Assembly: GCA_039881145.1 (NCBI GenBank)
Contig: JAYKKI010000074.1
Location: 12,031,501 to 12,095,500, forward strand
Reading direction: 5' to 3'
From: Druceiella hillmani
Lineage: Eukaryota; Arthropoda; Insecta; Lepidoptera; Hepialidae
Length of the DNA stretch: 64,000 nt
Shown here: piece by piece, positions 14,296 to 26,354 of the stretch
Numbering within the stretch: the stretch's first letter is position 1
Layout: each line of letters opens with the position of its first letter
Translations under genes and position numbers: made by a program
Notes under the pieces: generated by a model
Database searches by the model: none
What the model was told of the DNA's origin: nothing
Seen by the model: only the letters and a program-made list of their open reading frames with translations

Positions 14296-14328
14296 AAATA
14301 TAAATAAATATATATAATATATATACAT
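14187..14328. repeat. (TA)n microsatellite, about 140 bp
   Basis: Near-pure TA array with a few interruptions (TTTA, GTA, AAATA). Confidence 0.95.
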
Positions 14329-16048
14329 CACCCCTAATTATAAAGTTAGTTATTTCTAAATATTTATTGCGCCAGGAAATGCGTATATCCGTATAATAAA
14401 TAAAGGTTTTCACTTCAAATGAGATATGGACCCTCAATCCAAGCGACTTAGTCACTTGGCTGATTTTGATAATTATTTCCTACTTATAATTTCTGTTGGA
14501 ATTATATAGGTAACCAACTTCTATGTTCTCGTGTTATTTTAAGGAGACTTAAGTAATTTTAAAATTACCAAACTTTCGATGCTGTTCTGCTAGTTTCATA
14601 TTTCACGTTAGCCTCAGGCACATTCATTTGTATAAGAAAGTAAACTAGTGCAGCTGGAATATATCGAACGATAGAACGACTTGAACATAATTTTCTCCGA
14701 AAACTTTGGTTATTGTAAGTTAGATTTAAAGTAAATATCTAATAATGCTGTCAAATTACGTTAAAAAGACAATCATGTACAGTTTTCATTTATTTTTTTG
14801 AATTTCCTCAAAAGAAAATTCTTTCTCTTGGCGTGTGACCTCATCTTGGATTTAGAATGATATAAATTGTTTGTCTTATAAAAAAACTCCACTCTAATTA
14901 ATTTTATTAAATTTTTTTTGAAACACAGTTAAAGAAAACAATTTTTATTTTAAATTGGAAGTTTATACCATTTGGATTTATAGAGTATTTTATTGTTTTT
15001 TGTGAAAAAAAATTGAAGATAGCGGTGTAACGAATAGTTACAGTGTGTAAATTCATATTATTAAGAATTTGTAGTAGTCAAATTACAAATATTTCAAGTT
15101 TTATTCTTATCAATTTGTAGCAATTGTTTTCTGAAGCAAGTATCGACATTTTTCTAATTGTTTTGTATCTTTTCAACGAAGAGACGCCCCTCTCTATACT
15201 CAGATGCAGCTACATGGCAGTATTTCCCGCATGCACAGACAGATTTTAACACGCACAGTATCAGCGAGTCATCACGCTTGTAGATTTATATAATTACATT
15301 GCGCTTTACATTACGTTCCAATTAAGTCAATATAGTTTTATTACGACAAACTTTGAAGTGAATTAAAGTTTTATTAAAATAAAAATTTAAATGTGTTAAC
15401 ACAGTTACTGTAAAAGAAAAAAGCGTGAAGATTCGTATGATGCCGAGTGAAAAACAAGACAATCCTACATACGTCCGCATTTTTAAAACATTATTTTGGG
15501 TAATTATGAATGCTGCTGGCGAAAACATTGTAATGACGAAAAATGTATCGCTTCGTTTCTTCGTAAAATAGTAATGTACTTCCTGTAGAGTCGATGTCAC
15601 ATTGATATTTCACACTTAATATTAATTTCAAAATATTATAATTTTGAATATTCCGACTGGGTTACTAGAGCCATAATGAACGTCATTTCCTTATGAGTAC
15701 ATTGATCCTACCGGCATATAATGGCGACAGTCGTGTGCGTAGGAAACGGACGAAGATAGAAATATCAATAAGTATATATTTTTTGCCGAAAAAACGTTAC
15801 TAACGGTAAAAATATTTCTTTATTAAGCAGTAAAATTCCTATTTGTAGCTAAATTATATGAAGAAATAATTAGAGAATATAAAAGAAGTACCGAAACCCA
15901 TGGAAACGGGTCTTATCTTGTAAAAGAATAGTTTACATATTCTTGAAATTCAGTGGTTTTTTTTAAATAACAATATTTGCATTTTGTACCAAAATTATAC
16001 TGGCCTCGACCGATTTACGTTCCCTACTTTGTTCTAGGATTATTATGT

Positions 16049-16051
<3 letters not shown>
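14329..16051. other. Gene-free stretch
   Basis: No recognisable coding sequence. A less A+T-rich patch at about 15,180-15,310 and a 92-codon minus-strand frame at 15,322-15,600 show no family resemblance, and I do not call a gene. Confidence 0.5.
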
Positions 16052-16092
<41 letters not shown>

Positions 16093-16102
16093 TATACATA
16101 TA

Positions 16103-16138
<36 letters not shown>
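16052..16138. repeat. (TA)n microsatellite
   Basis: TA array of about 87 bp with scattered CA and GT units. The Y/I-rich frames across it on both strands are artefacts of the repeat. Confidence 0.95.
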
Positions 16139-16697
16139 CGTCGTGAAAGATTAATATTAGTAAATATTTCAATAGAAATACTATGTTCACTTCAATGTTT
16201 ATATAAACCTAATCGCGTACATGTCAGAACTTTCCTTTTATTAAAACGAGCGATAAAAATGGTGAAAAAAATATATAGCATCCCTTAAAATGATTTATCA
16301 TAATTGACATTTCAACAAGATCATGTTGAATAACTTCGTGATATTATGTTAATGAATTTCATTGAAACTACAAAAATTTTAAAGTAGGATTATAAATTGA
16401 GTATATTATTTGCAACAATTTTTTGAGGTGCTTAGAGTGCTTGAAATGGATAGTTATTTTTCCTTCCAACTCAGTTTCAAGTTTTAGAATACAGAAGCTG
16501 GTAAGATATCGATACATTGTTTTGCACTTGTATGTATCTAACATAGGTATTATTTTTGTCTAAGGTATTAGAAGGGATATAAAAAATACTTTAGTAAGTA
16601 CGATGATGTTATTATCAGTCATTATTTAAAAAAAACATTTCAAAATTTCTGACCCAAAAGAAACGAATATATTTCGCCAACGCAGTGTCCGACAGCT

Positions 16698-16761
16698 GTT
16701 ACGGGTAGAGTGTGAATATTAATATCAACTAGTTACGGGTAGAGTGTGAATATTAATATCA
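16698..16761. repeat. Perfect 30 bp tandem duplication, period 34
   Basis: The 30 bases at 16,698-16,727 (gttacgggtagag...) recur unchanged at 16,732-16,761 with a four-base spacer. This is the second perfect short tandem duplication in the window. Confidence 0.95.
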
Positions 16762-17654
16762 GGGCTCGTTACGGAAACGATTGCTGCTAGTGGCAAATTC
16801 CGGCGCAGACGACATCCTGTCCAAGTGCCTAGGGCCGCATTACGGTGCCCCTTTTTTATCCACCTTTAACGTGGATTTCATTTTCCTTTGTCCTTTGCTA
16901 TCTTTTTCTGTAGACAAATAATTTCCGTATTTTTTGCTGTCTACGTTATTTTGTTATAAAAATATTTTTTAGAAGTTCGAGACTTTTGTCCTTTATGTAT
17001 GACACATTGATTGAAAGTTACTATTTTTTATTTTTATGTCATTACATGAACTCAGTCAATATTTCTATATAGTAACAAGAAAGGAAATAACAGCGAAACT
17101 TTATTACCTACAATACTAAGAAGTAATGAGTTTGAGATAATTTTAATGATTCTATGCTTTTCCATAATTATATAAATCCAATTAATATTTTAATGAATAA
17201 GTACTACTGAAAATATTTTTATTCGGTTGGGCATTGGTTTTTAGATGTTCACTTTGTTAATCTTCCTGTGATTGAACCGGAATTAAGTTTAGAAGAAAGT
17301 ATTCTTAGAAGTAATGCGCAAACATTTTGTAATTTCAGGAAGTGTCCACAGAAAAACTCTAGAATATTTAAATTACCCAGAATGATGAATAAGGTCATTA
17401 CGTTATTATTTATAAAAATATTAAAACATTTTAGCAAAATTGAAGCAGCTATCCATATCTGATATAATCGTCCTTTTATTTATGACTTGGGGATAAATTT
17501 AAAACATCATTATGATACCAAATAACTAATCGATTTTTTTTGGTAATGGTGTAGATAGTTAAAGTTAAAAAACCAAACGGTTAATAAAGAAATGGAATTC
17601 TTAAATCGATATAGTCATTCCAATCTGGTAATAAAATAAATATACTCTAGAGAC
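16762..17654. other. Gene-free stretch with a GC-richer patch
   Basis: No gene recognised. About 16,765-16,870 is clearly GC-richer (ggcgcagacgacatcctg, agggccgcattacgg) and could be a decayed repeat or a regulatory patch, but I cannot assign it. The two overlapping short frames at 17,249-17,462 on opposite strands show no family resemblance. Confidence 0.4.
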
Positions 17655-17752
17655 AGGTACCAAAATTCCGACAAGTACCAATAAGTCCGAAAGAATTTAG
17701 AAAGGCACCAAAATTCTGAGAGATTACCGACAGATACCGAGAGTAATTTCAA
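17655..17752. repeat. Degenerate tandem duplication, unit about 48 bp
   Basis: Two imperfect units, 17,655-17,702 and 17,703-17,752, both begin agg(t/c)accaaaattc(c/t)ga and end near aatttnnaa. It is clearly older than the perfect duplications at 8.8 and 16.7 kb. Confidence 0.65.
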
Positions 17753-19920
17753 GTTGTTTACTTTATATATCCCATTTGAAAGATTCACCTAAGATAAGAG
17801 ATTATTTTAAAATCGTAAACTTTTCAAATTACACTTAAGATTATGTTGACAATATGGGAGTAACTGTCATTCAATTTAAAGATAAAAAGTAAGTTTTTCA
17901 AATTATTTGATAACTTAGTGTCATATTATTACTGTAAGGGTCCTCAATCTCAAAGTAAATGTGTATTCAGAAAAAACAAAAGTGGTTTGCGGATTTTTTT
18001 AAATAAAAAAGATCTTTATAGCGTCATGGTATAGCTAGTGTAATGGAGATTGTAATTGGACATATTCAAATTTATCTATTTTTCGTGCTTTCTTCTATAC
18101 AGGCTGAATGAGCAGCGATATTTTGACGCCATTTTTTAATGTACTCGTAGTTACTTTTTGTGACCATAACACTTTTTTGCACTTTTCCAATCTAATAAAA
18201 CTGGAAGGTAAAATATTGAATATTTCACGTTTAGATTTCGTATTAAAATAAGAATCCATATGATTCTGTCGTATCTGAGAGTCTGTTCACCTGTCATAAC
18301 CTTACAGTTAATACATTTTTGACATGTGAAGTGTTTCTAACTCTGGAGTGTAATATAAGAGAGTAAAGGAACTAAAAGGGATATCGCCTCACGGATCATA
18401 AAACCTAAAGTGACTCACACAACTGTGCCTCATACGGCAGTCCCACGTCAGAACTCTATTCCTATATCGGCACAAGGCATAAAAGACTTCGTAGGCAACC
18501 GAGGGTCTTCGTCAATCACTGCTTTAGATATATTCTCCAAATATATTGGACCGAGAATTAGTAAAAATATACTTTTAATTTTTAGGAGATGAAGGCGGTG
18601 GGCGGTTATTCAGGGGTTTCTAATATTTATCACGGATATGTTTCTTGCTTCCTGCCCCACTATATATTTCAATTCCTCGAAGTTGGTTGTACATTGCTAA
18701 TGAAATGTTTTCTTCCTTTTACATTAGTCGGCTTTTATAACCTTTTTTTCGTTTTATGGCGGTTTATGAAACTTAAACAAGCGGTCTGATGAAATTCTAC
18801 CAAACAAAACTTAAATACAATTGAAGTAATGCGTCAATTACACCAAAGAAAATATGACAGAATCAAAATGTATTACCAAAATCAATCAACCCCGTTTTTT
18901 ATCACAAGCATGGGTGGACGATTAAACACGCGTGGGTACTAGCCTTTTTTTAATTATAAAAGAAAAATTCAACTTCTATAAATTGAATGGTTAAACAACG
19001 TAACCGTAGCAATGGCATTGAAGCGGCAGTCATCTTTCTCTACTGCTCGCGCGCGGCTGCTAGTATGTTTCTTATGTGTGAAAAAAAATTAAATGTTTTA
19101 CTTTAACTTCACAAATCTTTCTTCAGTTATAACTAAAAATAATAGGTAGGCTTCCACCGACTAATATGAATAGCTTGTGACATACCCAATTCAATTCAAC
19201 TAGTTTTTCCTCAGTTTATACGGTACATTATATTAGCAAGTAAGTGTAATACGTAACAAATTTTTAGGGGCATAACTCAAAGGCAAAATGGATTATCGAT
19301 CTTTAACGCACAGAACCGCTTTAAATGAAAGCAAACGGAATTTTTCTACGATAATTTCATTGTCCGTCTGCCAAGACTCTTTTCATAAGGTACGACCAGA
19401 GAAACGAAATTTGTTATAATTAAATACTTGGTATATATTTAAACATTTGATATTATAAAAAAATAATATTAAATATACATAATATATCTTGTCTAATAGT
19501 CCTGTATGTTTAAACGATTAACTAGATGAAATAAATAGATTTGGCCTGTCGTTACGGACTCATTTGTCAAGACTTTTAAGGGTGCTTTCCATCGACCTAG
19601 GGACTTGAGTACTTATTCAAAGCAAGGTCTGATAGGATATATAAAGGGAAAAAATAAGCATACCATAGGTAAAGAAGAAAAAAACATGGCACGAGTAAAA
19701 GAAAAGGATAATCATAGCACAAGTAAAATAAAAAGCAAGCATATCACAAGTAAAAGGAAAGATAACGAAGATGATTAATTTATAATTCGATGTATTATTA
19801 ATGACAATCAGATAATCAGATTGTTTTTATTTCTCTATTTATGGATTATACAAATAATTCTAAACATATTTTAACGAATTTAAACATCTAAAAATAAATT
19901 TACAATAAATTAGGTCTGCC
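17753..19920. other. Gene-free stretch
   Basis: No recognisable gene. The short plus-strand frames at 18,410-18,592 and 18,589-18,789 are adjacent but resemble no family I know, and the sequence around them has no convincing exon structure. A GC-richer patch lies at about 19,000-19,060. Between 19,670 and 19,760 there is a loose tandem repeat of a purine-rich unit (about gcacaagtaaaagaaaaggataa). Confidence 0.4.
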
Positions 19921-19924
19921 TTAT

Positions 19925-20185
19925 AACTAACCAACACACCACGATGACCGTCGTTACCTTTGTTTGTTGGGTTGATCACAAAACATACGGCCTTTGACTG
20001 CAAAGCGTACCACAAGGTCCCGAGTTCGATTCCCTTTCACTCTACGAGCGGGGCTGAACTGGTGTTCTGGTTGGCTGTAAAGTATTTCCCTTGTAGCAAT
20101 AAGGCCGCCATATGTATCAATTAGATACATTAAAGTACAGAAATAAATAGATAAAAATAAGTAAATGAAAGAAGAAAGCAACAAA
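19925..20185 (+). repeat. tRNA-derived SINE copy
   Basis: The sequence at about 20,015-20,037 (ggtcccgagttcgattccc) fits a Pol III B box and T-arm region. It is followed by a unique-looking body (ggtgttctggttggctgtaaag, then gcaataaggccgcc). It ends in an A-rich tail with repeated aaataaatagataaaaa near 20,140-20,175. A tRNA-like head, a LINE-like body and an A-rich tail are what a SINE shows. The A box is too degenerate to place with confidence. A 76-codon minus-strand frame over it is incidental. Confidence 0.5.
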
Positions 20186-21210
20186 ATGGAAATGAGTTCC
20201 GCCAGACATGGTTAAGTCAAGAAGTATTCTTCAGCATAAAATCCAAAAAATAAATAGGATGTGAATAAATAAAATATTTTATTCTAAATTAATAAAGAAA
20301 TATAAAAGAAAACAAGGAAATCTGTTTGTAAACACGTGGTCACCGTATAGCTTGTTTTGAGAACGGTTGAATGATTTTACGACCGCAATAAACTGTCAAC
20401 GATTGTTTAAAGTTAGTCGCACTTTTTAGAGAACAGTACAAATGAATAATGAAGGAGCTGTAATTTCCAAACACGACCCAACCTAGAGACATTTAATCGA
20501 AACAAATAAGAAATAAAAAAATGGGTGCGTGTACTTATGTGCGCGTGTGAGAAGTTATACTTCTTTGGCATCATTGAATAATACATACGGATAGATAACC
20601 TCAATTATATTGGAGCACTTGAAAAGTCTATAAAAACAATTTTTTCACTAATATTTACGAATAGTAAATATTAATATATTTAATATATCAAAATATTGAA
20701 TTTAAATCACTACTGAATATAATTTATCAGCACATATATAAATCGCACTTATATTGTTTTATCCTATAAATTCAAATGAGAAAGCGGCTCACTGCGTCAA
20801 TATTATGTACTTGAAGTATTTTTGTTACGTGAAATTAATAATCATATCTATCAAAAGATGGCGCTGCGCTGATGTAAGGAATTTATAAACTAATTGATAT
20901 TTTAATTTTGTATGAAAAGTGAATACAAAATAAAGATAAAAACAATATAACCATAAAGCTAAAAGCCTTATGGTAATATTGTTTTGATCTATTATCTACA
21001 TAAATTAAAATCATCATCAAGTAAATCTGCATTAAATGGTAATATTGTTTTTAAATATCATCTGCCTCTCTGTATAAGTATTTATCTGTGAAACTTGGAT
21101 ATTAGATATATTAGTAATATAAATAAAGAATCACAATTAATGACATCAAACATTTTTAAATTATTCGAAAGACAAATAAAATGCAGAATCTAAAAATAAA
21201 AAACTTGTCT
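20186..21210. other. Gene-free stretch
   Basis: Nothing coding recognised. A short sequence (tggtaatattgtttt) occurs twice within 20,971-21,050. The 63-codon minus-strand frame at 20,413-20,604 shows no family resemblance. Confidence 0.5.
21196..21206 (-). terminator. Pol III T-run after tRNA-Ala
   Basis: Minus-strand run of T (TTTTTTATTTTT) starting about 8 nt after the tRNA 3' end, the usual Pol III stop signal. Confidence 0.8.
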
Positions 21211-21283
21211 TGGAGGCGCCGGGTATCGATCTCGGTACCTCTCACATGCTAAGCGAACGCTCTACCATCTGAGCTACGCCCCC
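21211..21283 (-). tRNA. tRNA-Ala (anticodon AGC)
   Basis: Read on the minus strand, the 73 nt fold as a tRNA: acceptor GGGGGCG pairing with CGCCTCC plus discriminator A, A box TAGCTCAGATGGTAGAG, anticodon loop TTAGCAT giving AGC, and T loop in GATCGATAC. The G3:U70 pair that marks alanine tRNAs is present. A run of six T lies a few bases past the 3' end (21,197-21,205 on this strand), suitable as a Pol III terminator. There is no intron and no encoded CCA. Two oddities are an A:C mismatch in the T stem (CCGAG against CCCGG) and a U:G pair at the base of the anticodon stem, so it may be a slightly decayed but possibly active copy. Confidence 0.92.
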
Positions 21284-22199
21284 AACGTAAGCTTCGTACA
21301 AAATATTGGTATTAATATATAGTCTCAATAACTGCAACTTCATACTGTAACTTTTGTGTGACGAATCTTAAAATTTCACTCTCATCATTTTTTCATAACG
21401 CGCCTAAAGAAGTATAACTTCAAAAAGTAAAAGTAAACTATGTAAATTACATTTCTTGTTTAATAACAATTAATGTAAGAAAATGTAATGCTTTCATTTA
21501 GTACTTCTTTATCTTGTACATTTTTCGTTAAAATAAGGCGGTAAACCTAATTCGAACCCTGCACAAGATTGCAAGCATTGAAGTCAATTCATTTTCATTC
21601 TTTCTACCGTTGCTGAGCTTTTTGACGTTAAGCTGAATGAAAAGGCCTAATGCTGATAAAGAAGTTATATCAAGCTACTGCGCCTGGCGCTCTAGAAATA
21701 TCAACCAATTATGTGTTTATTGGTTGGTCAGGCATAGGAAATAGGTAATGGAATCTATGTAGGAATAGCGTATTTCCATTACTCTGAAGATTTCTGAGAT
21801 ATTATGTAAACGATGGTATTTATATAAAACGACTTAGAAGGGCTGATTCTCATCAATATTACTAACATTTTGTAATATTGATAAGAATCAGCAACGTCGA
21901 AAAAAGTAAGGCCGAAAAAAGTTAAAACGCTTCAAAGACGATATTTTAAATCATTACATAGGTAAAAAGTTGTGCATATATTACAAACTGCACCCAGTCG
22001 TTATGGATGACACCTCTGGCTAAAATTTACACTATTATTTAATAACGTTTTAAGTAATTGTAATGCTTTTCACCTGTTAGTCTCTTTTGCAGCTATTTAG
22101 GTGGAATAATTTGGTAAGAAGTGTATAATTATAAATCAAAATAAAAAATAAAATGGCAGCAAACAAATTTTTGCATTTTAAAATGAAACCTACCTTGTA
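21284..22199. other. Gene-free stretch
   Basis: No coding sequence recognised. It contains the imperfect hairpin at 21,842-21,892. The latter part (from about 21,980) may already belong to duplication copy B. Confidence 0.45.
21842..21892. repeat. Near-perfect inverted repeat, 21 bp arms
   Basis: Arms 21,842-21,862 and 21,872-21,892 are complementary with one mismatch around a 9 nt loop (taacatttt). Confidence 0.9.
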
Positions 22200-22918
22200 A
22201 CTTAATCAGTTTATTGCTTCTGTGTCGAAATATTTGTGCTCAATCAAAAATCATTAAAAAGGCTTTCCTTATCTCAACATTTAAAATATCGTTGTAGAAA
22301 ATCTGAAAGTACAGAAACGTAGTTCTCATATTTGAAATTTATAATGGATACTAGTGCAGAAATAATTTCAGAAAATAATTTAAAAAATATCTGCATGAAA
22401 GAATGATTTTATGTGAAGTTTAAGTAACACTTTTAAATACACTTCTGTTATATAAAGTTTAAATCAAGTTTAAGTTTCAGTAATTAATAAAAAACTTTGC
22501 AAATTATAATTAAGTCTAATAAATTCGGTACATCATAGATACTCAACTACACAATTTTCTTTTGGTGCACTCAAAATAAGTGTTACAACATTTTTTCGAC
22601 AATGTGAAATATCACGTATCTAAAATAAGGTTGAAGGAAGATTTCAGAAATTGTAATGTTCGACATTCTCTCGGCTGTATTTTCTTTGTCCCTTTTATTT
22701 TTACAATATTTGGACTCTGTTTAGAATACTCTTTATAAGACGCGGTTACACCAAGGTTTACAGATTTAAAATACGAACTCTAATTGATTTCTAGATAATA
22801 CGTTAATTGTGTATGGTAACGAATCAAAATAACTAAAAAAATAATTTATTTTTATTTAACATTTATTATGTTACGAATATTATGATATTTGGAATTACAA
22901 TATATTACAATAGTTATT

Positions 22919-23090
22919 ATGTGTTGAAACGAAATACATAGTGTCGATATGTAGAATGCTTTGTGACTTACTCAGTACTCCTGCAATGTTGGCACTACTA
23001 TACCTCTTTGTACAAGCTAGAGGGCACCACTGTCTTTGTAGTTTATTACTCGTTGAGTTGGCCCTCCTATTATTCTGACAGATCGTCATA
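22919..23090 (+). repeat. DIRS-like element, left inverted terminal repeat
   Basis: Its reverse complement matches 26,355-26,520 through long shared runs such as gtaagtcacaaagcatt and aaactacaaag. The 64-codon frame across it on the minus strand is not a gene. Confidence 0.9.
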
Positions 23091-23399
23091 TAGTTTTCAC
23101 AAGGAAGTTATTTTTGCGACGCTGTGTATTACGTTTTGATATCTGCTGGTGACAAGCACAAAAGGCTATGTGAAAAATAATTATTAGTTTTATTAATCTT
23201 AAAACACAATAAGATTATGATCTCTAAAACTAGAAAAAGTATATAAGTCTTAAATGTTTAAAAATTGTCAAATAGATCTTTCAATTAGAAAATAATTATG
23301 GAATGTTATATAATTTACACAGACGCGACGCACAATAATATTATTCAGTAAGTTATTCGGGCTAAAGATTATTAAATAATAACTGAGAGCCACTTTTTC

Positions 23400-24290
23400 T
23401 TTTCTGGATTTCCTTACAATAAAACTATTTGAAAATGTTTTCACTTTTCGAGTTTTCTCCTGGCTGATATATCATCCACAGGGTGATTTTAAATCCAGCT
23501 TAATGAAGCTCCTGCAGACTTAAAGGAGTCCAGTGATGCTGTTATTGCAGCATCTTTCAGAAGAGTGCGAATCCATTCACCAATCATTGTTCTGGAAGCT
23601 GCAGGTGTCATCCCAGTGATGGATATAAACAGTTGGTCTGGTTCATGCAGCTTACTTTTTCTAACACAAGAGACAGTAATTAATCTTTTAATCTATGTTA
23701 CAGGACAGACTTGCTCATTCTGATGTCTAAGCAGTAGCCACCCTGACAGCCGGTGTGAAGCCGAGTCTGTCTTAGACCCGAAAGTAGACCATAAAATGAT
23801 CTTTTCATGGGAAATAATTAAATAAGTTTCTAAGATTTTTAGGAGGGCGAAGTTATGCACCCTTCTGCCTGATATAAGAAGAATAATGGATGCGGTTTGC
23901 CTTGATATCTCGAACAAGGTCATTTTCCGCAGGGCCGAAATAACCATTCAAGTACAATCTGAAGATCCCACACTGGGGGCCTTGTTTTTCCTGGTTGGTC
24001 AGTGGCGATAGACTTAAGCACCTGTTTCAAGAGTAACTGTTCAATAAAATTTTCCTGTTTGATTTTGCAGAATGTAAATATGGTTAATTTATGAACTAGA
24101 ATGATATTATAAACAAGTTTCACTTCCAAATGTAAATCGGCTAAATACCTTGAAAGTTGGTGTATTTCAGGGTCACGGTTAGGGGCTCCATTATTTTCAC
24201 ACCATTTAAACCATCTCTTGATAGCTGGATAATAAGTACCCAACGTAGCGTCACGCCAACTAGTAGCTAGCAATTGTTTTTCTGCTTCTT
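23400..24290 (-). pseudogene. DIRS tyrosine recombinase relic
   Basis: Downstream of the RNase H region on the minus strand. The N-terminal DNA-binding (core-binding) part reads LATSWRDATLGTYYPAIKRW (about 24,215-24,275), followed by LSRYLADLHLE. The catalytic part includes VLKSIATDQPGKTRPPVWD (about 23,970-24,030), ISRQTASIILLISGRRVH (23,850-23,910), which looks like the box with the first catalytic Arg, MTPAASRTMIGEWIRTLL (23,560-23,620), and a plausible catalytic Tyr (FYCKEI, codon at 23,419-23,421) just after an in-frame stop. Such enzymes insert the circular cDNA without leaving target duplications. Several stops and frameshifts make it non-functional. Confidence 0.83.
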
Positions 24291-24299
24291 GTGTGGTCT

Positions 24300-25790
24300 A
24301 CACACCTCCAATCAACCAAGTCTGAAGAAGCAATTTGTTGACTTCTGTTGGGAGTACACTTGTTGCAGTGTCCACTAGGTTTCCACTACTTTCTGAGAGC
24401 CCCTCGATCGTTATAGGTGGGGCCAGAGCTCTCGACTCGAGATCGGCTAGCCAGAAGGTCCTTTACCAGAGGTGCACAATCAATATGTGACGGCGTTTTG
24501 CTTTCTTTAGATGAGCTAAGACTCTGGGAATGAGATTGGGAGGTGGCAAAATCCAACCTAGATGGAAATCCAAATCATATCTGAAGGCATTCCAAAAGAG
24601 CTCTGATTTATATCTGAATTTAAGAGAAGCGTACCTGTTGACCACTTTTGTTTCTTCTGACGCGAACAGGTCGAGTGCCCCAATTATGAAATAATTGTTT
24701 TATTGAGTTGGGCAACAGGTGCTATTCGGATAGCAGCCATCCCCGTGAGAGGAGATCGGCTGTACAGCTGTACTTCCACGGGAGATAGTGAGCTGACAGG
24801 AGAATGTTGTCTTTCTGTCAGCTTCAACAACTTGCATGTCAGGTCTAAAATTATCAGGGAATGAGTTCCCCCTTCATTTCGCACATAAAATACCAACGTC
24901 CAATGGAAGCAACATGTGAGAATAGCGAAGGTGGTGAGACTGGTTCTAAAATGATACATACACTGCGAACAGCTGTTTTTAATTCGATTGCCTCTTTCCC
25001 TGTTCTTTCGTCCAAATTTCTGACAACATTTTCTTGTTCAGCTGTTGAATGACATCAATTTCAGCGTTCATCAGTTGTCAGGAAATGGAAATAAGGTTGT
25101 CAAAGTAGGGTAATCTGGTGATGAATTTCCTTTTTCCCCCAACTGAGGTCGTTCTGAATCTGTAACACCCATCTCGCCTTTTTGCCTCTGTTTGAATTGT
25201 TTTAGAAAAAAATGTAGATATCGACAGTGGAGACATATTTTTACGATGGCAAAATTAGCAAAATTGAGTTGAGCTAGAATTTATTCTACTTGTTTTAGAT
25301 TGCACATTTTCCTGGACATCAATGCGTTGATTGAGATGGTTATTTTTATTCTTTTTTCCACAAGTATATATTTTGTATTTAGGTTGGTGTTCCATGTTGT
25401 ACCTAGATATTCCAACTCGTGGGTTGGGCTCAATATAGACTTTGGGTTGATGATTCTCCACCCCAAAAATTTCAAAAGGTTCACTCTCCTCCGTAGTCTG
25501 TGAGACCAGCTTGGACAAATCTTGGTGCGCTAATAACAAATCGTCTAGGTAGACTAGAGCTGGATAACCACGGTTTCATAGGGTTTCCGCAATCCAATTT
25601 ATTAATGCTGCAAAGATGTAAAGTACCGATGCTAGACCAAAGGTTAAGGCCAACATTTTATAGCAGCCGCCCCTGGTGGTGGATTCTGCGATTGGTACAT
25701 GAAAATAAGCAAAGGAAACGTCTGTTTTTACCATCCAATCTTTATGCTGGAGAAACTCTGGCATGGTGGCCTGTTAGATTAGTCTGAAAT
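24300..25790 (-). pseudogene. DIRS reverse transcriptase / RNase H relic
   Basis: Minus-strand pieces of the polymerase that would copy the element's RNA into DNA. From upstream to downstream: motif A region WMVKTDVSFAYFHVPI with the first catalytic Asp (about 25,700-25,750); LTFGLAS (motif B); an intact YLDD catalytic motif at 25,540-25,551; the post-catalytic FLGW...NP.KS and LEYLGTTW block (25,340-25,480); then RNase H and connection sequence ending in LDLFAS (near 24,665), VNRYASLK, FHLGWILPPPNLIPRVL (24,500-24,570) and TFWLADLESRALAP (about 24,415-24,460). These are hallmark DIRS motifs. Frameshifts separate most pieces (for example near 25,480, 25,260 and 24,660), so there is no continuous reading frame. 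Confidence 0.88.
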
Positions 25791-26354
25791 GTTTTGTCTT
25801 AAACTTACCTATTTATTCATTTGAGGTCGAATATGGGGCGGAGTCCACTATCGCTCTTCGGGATTATAAACATCTTCGATAAGAAATTGGACACTCCTTG
25901 TTGGTATCACCAAAACCTTCTACTCTATCAATTCTCTGATTATTTTTGTCATATCCAGTGTAAGTTTGGGTTTGTGTTACATGGGATATATACTTACATG
26001 GGAAACCAATGAGTCGACCCGCCGGTCAGTCTGATCGAATTTATTACTTTTGACCCTTATATTGGGAGGACGAGCGGATTAACTATCCGACTCCGAATCG
26101 GCGTCTCGACTAATGTCTTCTTTCCCCGTAGATCACCGTACCTTTCCGCGAGACACGGCACTTTCCCGGTCAGAATTCACGACAACTTTTTGACCTTTCT
26201 TGTGCCGTTTAGGCACACCTGATTATTCTTCGGATCTCATTGCAATATACTTGTAAATATTTTTAGTCAAAACTTGCCACTTACCACTTATTTGTAAATA
26301 AAAATGTGAAGCAATGAAAATTTTTGGCTGCCTCGCGGGAAATCACAAAATGCC

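Noticed and set aside
18410..18789. Two adjacent plus-strand frames as a possible two-exon gene
   Set aside because: No motif, no convincing splice signals, and composition changes abruptly between them. Not supported.
22895..23089. 64-codon minus-strand frame
   Set aside because: It spans the left inverted terminal repeat of the DIRS-like element and is not shared in frame with the right repeat.
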